Below are positions 39,264 to 45,894 of a DNA stretch of 64,000 nt, in pieces. This stretch comes from a virus. A model generated the notes under the pieces. That model saw only the letters and a list, made by a program, of their open reading frames with translations. It was not told where the DNA came from and searched no databases. Numbering within the stretch: position 1 is the stretch's first letter; every line of letters starts with the position of its first letter. Made by a program: the position numbers and the translations under genes. Where the stretch lies: IMG/VR virus record IMGVR_UViG_3300028392_000054, positions 17,730-81,729 of that record. One strand, written 5' to 3'.

Positions 39264-41990
39264 CTACAGGACTGTTACAACAGAACCACTGTCGTACTGG
39301 CTAATACGGATTACCACAAATTCAGCAGGACGCTGAAGTGCTACACCGATTTCTAAGTGAACCTCACCAGCAGCAATGCTAGATACGGTGTTGATGGAGC
39401 TATCGGATTTTACGTAGAAAGCGTCCAATGCTGTAGTTCCTTTTAGACCTCCGGATTGCCAGAAGTTAATTAGGATTGCTTCACAAGTGGTCTGTAGACG
39501 GTTCCATAGGCGCTCGTCGTTTGACTCAAATAAAGCAAAAGCTGTTGAATCTGTCAGGGTCTTACGTAAGTAAATAAGGCTTCTACGTACTGAAATATAG
39601 CGGTTGCTGTATGTGCTGCTAAGTGTACGAGCACCCATTACTACGATTCCAGAACCTGGGATATAACGAATAGCGTTCACAGGAGTAGCAGTAGCAAACG
39701 TATTAGGATTAGTTGTTCCGTTGTTTAGGTAATCCAATTCGTTGTTTGTCAAAGTAGTAACTGATACAACACCAGACAAACGAGCTTCTAGACCAGCAGG
39801 TGACTTAAAGACACCACGTGAGCTATCGGTTGTAGCATACTTAGCAGCAATCGCTCCACCAGGATAAGCAGTAGTAATTGCGCCAGGGCTGCTGGATGTA
39901 GGGTTTGGAATTGTTAGGTTGGGATAGTAAACCGCACCATAACCAAGAGCCGCAGAACCAGCAGAACCACCTGTGTATGAGTTAGCCAAAGTAAGTTGAC
40001 TTGTCACATCTAGAGTAGCTTGTGTAGGGTCAATTATTACAAAAACATCACCACGGTTATACGCGTATGTAAGAAGCGCGTTTACGTTAGCTGCTTCAGT
40101 AACACCAGAAGCATTTAGCAAAATAGGCTGGTTAATGGCATCCAACTTTGCAGTAGCACTAGTAGCTGCTACAGCAGTGTTGGTTACAGTAGAACCATCG
40201 CTACCACCGGTAAGGGCGGCATTTGTAAATGTTAAAGAAGTGTTTGCAGGTACCGTCATTGATGCGCTTAAAACCGCAGTATTAGAAGTAACTGTTCCAA
40301 GGGCAGTAATTGCACCTGGGTTTGAGCCCACGTTAATTACCAATGTTGTACCAGTCGTACCGGTTTGAGCTGTGAAAGTACCGTTGTAACCTGTTGGAGT
40401 AACGCCAGAAACAACTACAGTTGCACCTACAGCAATATTGTGATTGCTAGCAGTAGACAATGTAATGTTTGGAGCAGAATAGCTAACAGTTTGCGCAATA
40501 ATAACCGCAGCAACACCATAACTAGAAACAGTAGTTCCAGAAGTGATACCATTACCAGCAACGTTCATACCCGCATTAATGCTAGAGCTAGTGCTAGTTA
40601 AGTTAACCAAAGTGCTTGCACCAAGTGCGCCCGTTGAAGTAGCTGTTTGAGATACTAACGCTGTTGTAACAGGAGTATTTGTAGTAGCAAAGTTAACTGC
40701 GGTGTGGTTAGCTGCGTTAGAATCAGTAGCAATTACGTAGTTAGACGAAGCGTTAATAATAGTAGGCGCATATGATGATTCTGTTGCAAGTAATGTAAGA
40801 TCGCTAAAACGTTCTACAATGTAACCAGCAGAAGTTCCACCTGAATAAATAGCCAAGTTAAAATACTTACCAGGATATGAAGTGTTTGAGGTAGAATTTG
40901 AAATTTCATAATAAAGACCATTAGTCCATAAACCAGGGGTCTTAGCGGTTAGTGTAAGCTCATCTGTACCGCTTTGTGAAGTAGCCGTGCCCGCAGTAGT
41001 AAGAATTGCAGAAGGTGACTGAACATTTGTAACCGTGAATGATGAGGTGGTCGGCACAGCCGTTACTACGAATGTACCATTGTAAGTAGAAGGAACAGCA
41101 CCTGCTACCACAACAGTTTGTCCAACCTTTATATTGTGAGCTGTGTTAACCACAATGTTACCGGCAACAGTAATCGCACCTAAGTTTGCACCTGTGTTAA
41201 TTACCAAAGATGTGGTAGTTGTACCAGTCTGTGCGGTCCAAGTACCGTTATAACCGGCTGGAGTAACACCAGAAATAGTAACTACTGTACCAACAGTTAA
41301 ACCGGTAATTGCGCTAATTCCAATAGAGCTGTTTGGGGCAGAATATGTAGGAGTAGGGGTACCAGTAGGGTAACCAGTACCTGTAGTAAGAGTTACGCTA
41401 GTTCCGCTGGTTACTGGAGTCTGAAGACCAACAGCAACTGTAGTATTTCCCTTAATCTTTACAGAAGAAGCTATAGTGCTTGTAACTGTAAGCGGAGTTC
41501 CTGCTGGAACAGTAGCATTTTTGCTTAAAGTCAAAGTTGTACCAGCTACCACGGTAATAATAGTTCCTGCTGAAATACCATTACCAGTAATAGTTGCGCC
41601 AACAGCATTTGCAGAAGTAATTGTGCCCGCGGTAGTTCCATCCGATGTAGCAAGGCCAGAAGCAGCGGCAATAGTTAACGTAGCGCTATTTGAAGTAGCA
41701 GAACCTGAAACAGCAGCTGTAGTAACTACTACACGCTGGATGTAACACTGGCTTCCACCATTAGCAAAAAATAGGTAAACAGCAGTCGCAGAATCTGCGT
41801 CTGTAGAGTTAGCCAAAATATCACCATACAGAGATGTGAACTGGCTCCATGAAGACACTAGAGTGGCGTCAAGTGGGCCTTTTGCAAAATAGCCCATAAA
41901 AGTAGCTACTGTGGCAGTAGGGGTAGAGGACAGCGCTACAGAAGAAGCGACTTCTTCTAGGTATACTCCGGGGCGGTTATAAGTCGCCAT
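39264..41990 (-). CDS. Tail sheath protein with large beta-rich insertions
   Basis: 908 residues, about twice a typical phage sheath. N-terminal RPGVYLEEVASSVALSSTPT and the C-terminal RRSLIYLRKTLTDSTAFALF through RPAEFVVIRISQYDSGSVV are canonical sheath regions. Between them are Thr/Ser/Gly-rich modules (about 95-170, 217-283, 276-335, 504-568) of the FCCH-like type (HNIKVGQTVVVAGAVPSTYN). The insertions would project outward from the contractile sheath. They share protein- and DNA-level similarity with the 1091-residue protein. Confidence 0.9.
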   Translation of the reverse strand: MATYNRPGVYLEEVASSVALSSTPTATVATFMGYFAKGPLDATLVSSWSQFTSLYGDILANSTDADSATAVYLFFANGGSQCYIQRVVVTTAAVSGSATSNSATLTIAAASGLATSDGTTAGTITSANAVGATITGNGISAGTIITVVAGTTLTLSKNATVPAGTPLTVTSTIASSVKIKGNTTVAVGLQTPVTSGTSVTLTTGTGYPTGTPTPTYSAPNSSIGISAITGLTVGTVVTISGVTPAGYNGTWTAQTGTTTTSLVINTGANLGAITVAGNIVVNTAHNIKVGQTVVVAGAVPSTYNGTFVVTAVPTTSSFTVTNVQSPSAILTTAGTATSQSGTDELTLTAKTPGLWTNGLYYEISNSTSNTSYPGKYFNLAIYSGGTSAGYIVERFSDLTLLATESSYAPTIINASSNYVIATDSNAANHTAVNFATTNTPVTTALVSQTATSTGALGASTLVNLTSTSSSINAGMNVAGNGITSGTTVSSYGVAAVIIAQTVSYSAPNITLSTASNHNIAVGATVVVSGVTPTGYNGTFTAQTGTTGTTLVINVGSNPGAITALGTVTSNTAVLSASMTVPANTSLTFTNAALTGGSDGSTVTNTAVAATSATAKLDAINQPILLNASGVTEAANVNALLTYAYNRGDVFVIIDPTQATLDVTSQLTLANSYTGGSAGSAALGYGAVYYPNLTIPNPTSSSPGAITTAYPGGAIAAKYATTDSSRGVFKSPAGLEARLSGVVSVTTLTNNELDYLNNGTTNPNTFATATPVNAIRYIPGSGIVVMGARTLSSTYSNRYISVRRSLIYLRKTLTDSTAFALFESNDERLWNRLQTTCEAILINFWQSGGLKGTTALDAFYVKSDSSINTVSSIAAGEVHLEIGVALQRPAEFVVIRISQYDSGSVVTVL
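40288..40482 (-). repeat. FCCH-like module in sheath, shared with other virion genes
   Basis: Encodes about 504-568 of the sheath (SYSAPNITLSTASNHNIAVG onward, with a GYNGTFTAQTGTTGTTLVIN core). Close copies lie in the sheath at about 41142-41342 and in the 1091-residue gene at about 46510-46715, and looser ones in the 794-, 746- and 886-residue proteins. Confidence 0.7.
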
Positions 41991-42029
41991 AAGATTTTCT
42001 CCTTGAGGTTAGTTGAGGGTAAACAAATA

Positions 42030-42647
42030 TTAAACGGGTTGTTGTCCAGATGGGATATCGGTTGTTGTTTTTGTATTAATATTTACAGTGGATACTGTGT
42101 TTGTAGCTGTTGTGTATGTAGCTGCGGTTCCTTCGCTACTCACGGTCACGGTGAATACATTTCGGTATAACCGGCGGTTATCTTCAATGGTATCACGTTT
42201 TGTGAACTCTTCTAATATCAAATGCCTATAAGATGTCTCGGTCGCTAAGTCATTAGGAACCGATAAATAGCCGCGTTTTGATATAAAAACCTTATTTAAA
42301 AGATGAGCAATAATAGCTCTATCATGCCTAGGATGGCGGGAATAAGTAGTAATCTGGTACATTAAATCCCAAGCCACAGGAATTTCATAGCTATAAACAG
42401 TATTACCGCTAGGAGCAATTGTGCCCTGTAAGTCATTATCTTGGAATACCCCAGAGTGCTGGCGGTAAGTAGCTGGGTCAAAGTCTAATAACTCAATAGT
42501 AATATAAGGGTAACTTTGGGCTCTAGACTCTAAATCTGGGTTAGAAAACCATACACCAACTGAGCGGGTAGCATTTTTGTCATCCGCTACTACAATCCCA
42601 GTAAGCAAGGTTTTAAGGGCAAGGTCTTCACTTAGGATAAAACTCAT
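42030..42647 (-). CDS. Tail terminator/completion-like protein
   Basis: 205 residues. PYITIELLDFDPATYRQHSG, a YSYEIPVAWDLMYQITTYSR strand pair and RHPRHDRAIIAHLLNKVF helix match the plan of tail-terminator (gp15/gpU-type) proteins that cap the tube and sheath. Inferred from architecture and its place just upstream of the sheath. Overlaps the 108-residue gene by ATGA. Confidence 0.65.
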   Translation of the reverse strand: MSFILSEDLALKTLLTGIVVADDKNATRSVGVWFSNPDLESRAQSYPYITIELLDFDPATYRQHSGVFQDNDLQGTIAPSGNTVYSYEIPVAWDLMYQITTYSRHPRHDRAIIAHLLNKVFISKRGYLSVPNDLATETSYRHLILEEFTKRDTIEDNRRLYRNVFTVTVSSEGTAATYTTATNTVSTVNINTKTTTDIPSGQQPV

Positions 42648-42970
42648 GGAATAATCCCCTGCTCAGCTAAATAATCTAGGGATGAACCAGCTAAATCTTT
42701 AGCAATGAAGTTCATGTTTTTAGTAACAAATCTTCTAAATATAGGCTTAGGGCTCTCAATACCGTCGCCATACTCTAAGTCATCAATTTGCTGGGTATAT
42801 CGTTCAGGATAATAAACAATGATTTTTAAATCTTTTATTTCAACTTTAAGTTGAGAAGATATGTTTCTTGGCCACTCTGCGTTTTCAGCGTCTATCTTTA
42901 ATAACTTAGTAAGGTCTTTGTTTATTCCCGTAAAAGCCTTTTTTGAATATGCTACAAATTCTACGCTCAT
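42644..42970 (-). CDS. Probable neck/head-tail joining protein
   Basis: 108 residues, alpha/beta, with a central VEIKDLKIIVYYPERYTQQI strand. No sharp motif; called neck only from its place between connector genes and the tail terminator and its size. Start overlaps the stop of the 48-residue gene. Confidence 0.5.
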   Translation of the reverse strand: MSVEFVAYSKKAFTGINKDLTKLLKIDAENAEWPRNISSQLKVEIKDLKIIVYYPERYTQQIDDLEYGDGIESPKPIFRRFVTKNMNFIAKDLAGSSLDYLAEQGIIP

Positions 42971-43113
42971 TTTTTACGCCGCATCGATTTATTTAAAATA
43001 AGCGCAATCAATAATTTTTTGTCGTCTGGAAAGCCATCCAAAAAACCTAAAAAGAACTTCTTGTCTGAAGGTTTAGATACCTTGGACTTAGGGTCCTTGT
43101 CAATAGATGACAT
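42967..43113 (-). CDS. 48-residue basic protein
   Basis: Read directly. Lys-rich N-terminal third (SSIDKDPKSKVSKPSDKK), a hydrophobic FFLGFLDGF...LLIALIL middle, then MRRKK. Ends in an ATGA overlap with the next gene. Function unknown. Confidence 0.6.
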   Translation of the reverse strand: MSSIDKDPKSKVSKPSDKKFFLGFLDGFPDDKKLLIALILNKSMRRKK

Positions 43114-43183
43114 GATAGTCTCCAATGGAGTAGCAATATACAACGCAAATTTGAATCAGCCCCCGCATAGGGCTACTATTAGG

Positions 43184-43213
43184 ATAAAAGAAAAGCCCCG
43201 CTTTCGCAGGGCT
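43184..43213 (-). terminator. Rho-independent terminator with GAAA tetraloop
   Basis: Minus strand AGCCCTGC-GAAA-GCGGGGCT (one G-T pair) followed by TTTTCTTTTA. It ends the transcript of the small basic gene cluster to the right. A weaker 5-bp stem lies at 43158-43173. Confidence 0.9.
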
Positions 43214-43227
43214 AAACTTTTTAATTA

Positions 43228-43563
43228 TTACGGCTTCTTTTTCTTGAAAGAAGGACCATCTTTCATAGGCTTATTAACAGGGTTTTTAGCCTTACCCTCA
43301 GACCAAACACCGGCAACATTACCTTTTCTTACAGCTTTTTTAGTGCCCTTTAAGTCCTTGTTAATGTTCAAAGCTTCGTTAACAAGCTTGCCTTTCTTAT
43401 CGTAAGACGGCCTGTCTGTTCTAGAATAGCTAGTACCTTTAGTTTGAGTCCATTTACTTTTATCATCTTTATTACTTTGAACAGTGACTTTAGCACCGCT
43501 TGGGGTTCTAACCGTATTGGTAATAATTTTTTTACGAGTTGGTTTTGGATTATTCTTTCCCAT
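43228..43563 (-). CDS. Lys-rich protein of the basic cluster
   Basis: 111 residues, about a quarter Lys/Arg, with a beta-like VRTPSGAKVTVQSNKDDKSK hairpin and basic ends. Likely nucleic-acid binding or disordered; no family. Last gene before the terminator. Confidence 0.6.
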   Translation of the reverse strand: MGKNNPKPTRKKIITNTVRTPSGAKVTVQSNKDDKSKWTQTKGTSYSRTDRPSYDKKGKLVNEALNINKDLKGTKKAVRKGNVAGVWSEGKAKNPVNKPMKDGPSFKKKKP

Positions 43564-43565
43564 GG

Positions 43566-43835
43566 TTACTTTTTCTTTCCTTTACAGGTAGGGCACTTGC
43601 CACACTTACCATTAGTACACTTCTTAACCTTAGCGGCTAGAGCTTTGTCCATCTTCATGTCGGCAGACTTAGACGGGTTCTTAGCATCCATCTTCTTGTC
43701 GCCCTTTTTAAAGGCGGTTTTCTGCTTAGGGCTCATGCCCTGCATCATTTTCTTATCAGCTTTTTCGTCAGCCTTTGAGCCGGTCCAAGGGTTCTTGCCC
43801 TTGTTTGCTGCGTTCTTTTTAGCGTGCATCGCCAT
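43566..43835 (-). CDS. Lys-rich protein with C-terminal CxxxxCxxCxxC zinc knuckle
   Basis: 89 residues, exceptionally rich in Lys (about one third). The C-terminal KKCTNGKCGKCPTCKGKKK holds four Cys in a zinc-knuckle-like arrangement. MSPKQKTAFKKGDKKMD lies mid-chain. Met1 has AAGGA 8 bases upstream. Possibly DNA-binding. Confidence 0.65.
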   Translation of the reverse strand: MAMHAKKNAANKGKNPWTGSKADEKADKKMMQGMSPKQKTAFKKGDKKMDAKNPSKSADMKMDKALAAKVKKCTNGKCGKCPTCKGKKK

Positions 43836-43884
43836 TTGACGGGTCCTTTCGACAGTTACAATTATTACATTTACACTCTGGCAT
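43819..43884 (-). CDS. 21-residue four-cysteine miniprotein
   Basis: Read directly: ATG to TAA, MPECKCNNCNCRKDPSNG then DAR. Cysteines in C-x-C-x2-C-x-C spacing could bind a metal ion, like a minimal metallothionein fragment. GGAG from the end of the previous gene lies about 10 bases upstream; it overlaps the next gene's start by 17 bases, as real neighbours here do. Too short to be sure. Confidence 0.4.
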   Translation of the reverse strand: MPECKCNNCNCRKDPSNGDAR

Positions 43885-43892
43885 TATTGGTC

Positions 43893-44072
43893 TTACTCCT
43901 TAAAATCTTCAACAGCTTTATTCTTAGCCGCCGATCTTGTTCTAGCTCTTTTAGTAGCAGGGTTTTTATGCCCACCAGTTTTAAATTTGCCCATATTTTC
44001 GTGCAATTCAGCAGACGCCGCTTTACGCATAGCCGCCTCAGCTTTATTTAGATTTTGCTTTTTTGGAAACAT
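43893..44072 (-). CDS. 59-residue basic protein
   Basis: Read directly. MFPKKQNLNKAEAAMRKAAS, then ELHENMGKFKTGGHKNPATK and a basic RARTRSAAKNK stretch. Helical, basic, with overlap to the DUF6321-like gene upstream by 29 bases. Unknown. Confidence 0.6.
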   Translation of the reverse strand: MFPKKQNLNKAEAAMRKAASAELHENMGKFKTGGHKNPATKRARTRSAAKNKAVEDFKE

Positions 44073-44376
44073 TCTTCTTGCCCTCTAAACGCTTAGACAT
44101 AGCCGCAGCCTTCTTCCTAGCATCAGCTTTTGAAGAAGCACCCCAAGCCTGCAACGACAGTAGGAGCCTTGTAGGCTCGCCATTAGGCTTACGCTCAGGG
44201 CCTGGATTACCTGCCATACGAGCCAAGAAAGAAGCCCTACGCGGGTTATCACCGGACTTTACAGGTGCCTTTAGGTCGGAGCCTGGATTAGCCCTCTCAT
44301 AGGACTTACGGCCCTTTTCATTAAGGCCGCCTTTAGCGTTTTTACCTGACTTTTTCTGCCATGCTTCACTTGCCAT
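44044..44376 (-). CDS. DUF6321-like small basic phage protein
   Basis: 110 residues. SEAWQKKSGKNAKGGLNEKG, then RKSYERANPGSDLKAPVKSG, NPRRASFLARM and RLLLSLQAWGASSKADARKK. This is a well-conserved small family of marine and freshwater phages, of unknown role, always near structural genes. Start overlaps the previous stop as TAATG. Confidence 0.8.
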   Translation of the reverse strand: MASEAWQKKSGKNAKGGLNEKGRKSYERANPGSDLKAPVKSGDNPRRASFLARMAGNPGPERKPNGEPTRLLLSLQAWGASSKADARKKAAAMSKRLEGKKNVSKKAKSK

Positions 44377-44540
44377 TATTTCTTCTTCTTCTTAGCAGCT
44401 GCCATATTGTCTACAAGATTAGGATAAGGTCTACCAGCAGCTTTAGCACGAGCCTTAGCAGCAGCCTTCTTAGGCTTAGTTAGTTTCTTATCTTTTTTAG
44501 TAGGGTCTGGAGTTTCCCAGACTTTTTTCTCTTTAGCCAT
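44376..44540 (-). CDS. 54-residue Ala/Lys-rich protein
   Basis: Read directly. A WETPDPTKKDKK start leads into a KAAAKARAKAAGRPYP histone-like stretch and a poly-Lys end. TAATG coupling on both sides. Probably DNA-condensing or disordered. Confidence 0.62.
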   Translation of the reverse strand: MAKEKKVWETPDPTKKDKKLTKPKKAAAKARAKAAGRPYPNLVDNMAAAKKKKK

Positions 44541-44755
44541 TATTTAATCCTTGGGTGTTCTTTGTGAAATTTCTTAGTAGCCTTTACGCCTTGTTTAACA
44601 GTCTTAGAGCCAGCAAGCTTAGTAAGATTCATACGTTGCTTTTTACCAGTCTTACTGTTTTGTTCAACAATAATGTCACCTTTTTTACCAGCGCCTTTGT
44701 CAACCTTCTTTTTAGTGACTTTATGCGCTTTTCCAGAAGCAGTTACTTTAGTCAT
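44540..44755 (-). CDS. 71-residue Lys-rich protein
   Basis: Lys/Thr/Gly-rich with a KKGDIIVEQNSKTGKKQRMN hairpin-like core and a VKATKKFHKEHPRIK basic helix. Unknown, in the same co-transcribed cluster. Confidence 0.6.
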   Translation of the reverse strand: MTKVTASGKAHKVTKKKVDKGAGKKGDIIVEQNSKTGKKQRMNLTKLAGSKTVKQGVKATKKFHKEHPRIK

Positions 44756-44867
44756 TTTTCTTCTTCTTTACTTCAACAACTGCCTTAGCAATAATTGCTA
44801 CAACAGACACAATAGTTAATCCAACAATAAGTAGTATTCCGGTGTAATAAGGCAGGTCGATAGTCAT
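44748..44867 (-). CDS. 39-residue membrane peptide
   Basis: Read directly. A single hydrophobic span (IGILLIVGLTIVSVVAIIAK region, about 9-30) before a VEVKKKKND tail, so C-in topology. Overlaps both neighbours by a few bases, typical of the operon. Odd among the basic soluble proteins. Role unknown. Confidence 0.6.
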   Translation of the reverse strand: MTIDLPYYTGILLIVGLTIVSVVAIIAKAVVEVKKKKND

Positions 44868-44995
44868 TTCTTCTTCTTTACGTTTACTTTTTTAGGTAAA
44901 GCATTTTGATTAGGGGTTTCTTTAGCCCAACGCTTAGCCATTTCCGGCTTAGTGGCAAACATCCATTTTTCTTGTTTCTTAGACTTAAAAGGCAT
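44864..44995 (-). CDS. 43-residue phage microprotein (KSKKQxKWMF family)
   Basis: Read directly. MPFKSKKQEKWMFATKPEMA then KRWAKETPN. The pattern MPF-(K/R)SK-xQ...F-A...AxxWA-x-T is widespread in phage virion regions, function unknown. ATGA overlap downstream, TAATG-type upstream. Confidence 0.68.
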   Translation of the reverse strand: MPFKSKKQEKWMFATKPEMAKRWAKETPNQNALPKKVNVKKKK

Positions 44996-45348
44996 TATTT
45001 AGCCTTCTTAGGTGCTGCCTTCTTTGCAGCTGGCTTAGCGGCTGGTTTAGCAGCAGCTTTTTTAGGTGCTGGCTTTGCAGCATCTGGAGTACCACTAGTC
45101 TTAGGTATTGAAGACTTTTCTGATGCTGCGTATCCAGGCTTACGAATAGCGGCATAACGAAGAGTAGTCTTATAACCCTGCTTAGCCAATTCAGCCATGT
45201 GGTTAGCAATATCTACGTGAGGAGCACCTCGCATAGCGGTAGTGCCTTTTTCTTTGTCTTTAGCGTGATCTACAATAGGCACAATATCGTGGGTCTCATC
45301 CGAGTACTCCGGTGTTGATGGTGCCGCTGCGGCTGCTTTCTTAGCCAT
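44995..45348 (-). CDS. Protein with histone H1-like Ala/Lys/Pro tail
   Basis: 117 residues. A folded-looking N-terminal part (15-80, with MAELAKQGYKTTLRYAAIRK) is followed by AKPAPKKAAAKPAAKPAAKK, an H1/HupB-like tail. Such tails condense DNA; here perhaps packaged with the genome or bound to the connector. Follows the connector gene by 9 bases. Confidence 0.62.
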   Translation of the reverse strand: MAKKAAAAAPSTPEYSDETHDIVPIVDHAKDKEKGTTAMRGAPHVDIANHMAELAKQGYKTTLRYAAIRKPGYAASEKSSIPKTSGTPDAAKPAPKKAAAKPAAKPAAKKAAPKKAK

Positions 45349-45357
45349 TTATATCTC

Positions 45358-45891
45358 CTATGGTTGGGCGTAACTTAAGAACTGTGAATCATTAACAAGC
45401 TCATCTGGAGCTAGTTGTGAAAGGTCCATAACTACTAAAGTATACCTGTTAGCAACTAAACCTGCTGGCTGAGCTTTAGTAGGTCTAAAAACTTCGCCTT
45501 TATAGACAACGCGGTATTTATCCAAGAGGTCTACTGAGGAAGTAATAGCGCCAATATTGGTAAATACTTCTGGGGCTACTGCCTGAACATCATCTACATT
45601 TAGGGTTAAGTGTAGAGTGTCTACGTTGTAGAAACCGCGTTCATTTAGCAAGGAAGAGCCTTGAGTAAGACTAGCTCTAATTACAGAAATAGTCTTAGGG
45701 CCAATCCAAACACGACCAGTGCCAATAGGCTCAACATCATAAATGGTATCTTTGACAGAACTAGCGGCATCAAACTTCCACCACTCAGCAGATGTTCCTA
45801 CTGGGTTAGTGAGGTCAGCTGTAATGCCTTCGCTAATCTGGTCTGATTCGAAATCAGAATCAAACCTACCACCTGGTGTGTAGGCTCTCAT
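45358..45891 (-). CDS. Head-tail connector-region structural protein
   Basis: 177 residues, beta-rich with TDIYDVEPIGTGRVWIGPK and RYTLVVMDLSQLAPDEL. No motif identifies the exact role; the position between neck/capsid genes and the basic cluster suggests a connector or neck whisker part. First gene downstream of the 1091-residue protein. Confidence 0.5.
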   Translation of the reverse strand: MRAYTPGGRFDSDFESDQISEGITADLTNPVGTSAEWWKFDAASSVKDTIYDVEPIGTGRVWIGPKTISVIRASLTQGSSLLNERGFYNVDTLHLTLNVDDVQAVAPEVFTNIGAITSSVDLLDKYRVVYKGEVFRPTKAQPAGLVANRYTLVVMDLSQLAPDELVNDSQFLSYAQP

Positions 45892-45894
45892 ATA

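Noticed and set aside
43158-43173. AGCCC/GGGCT stem as a second terminator
   Set aside because: Short stem, no T-run; the strong terminator at 43184-43213 is enough.
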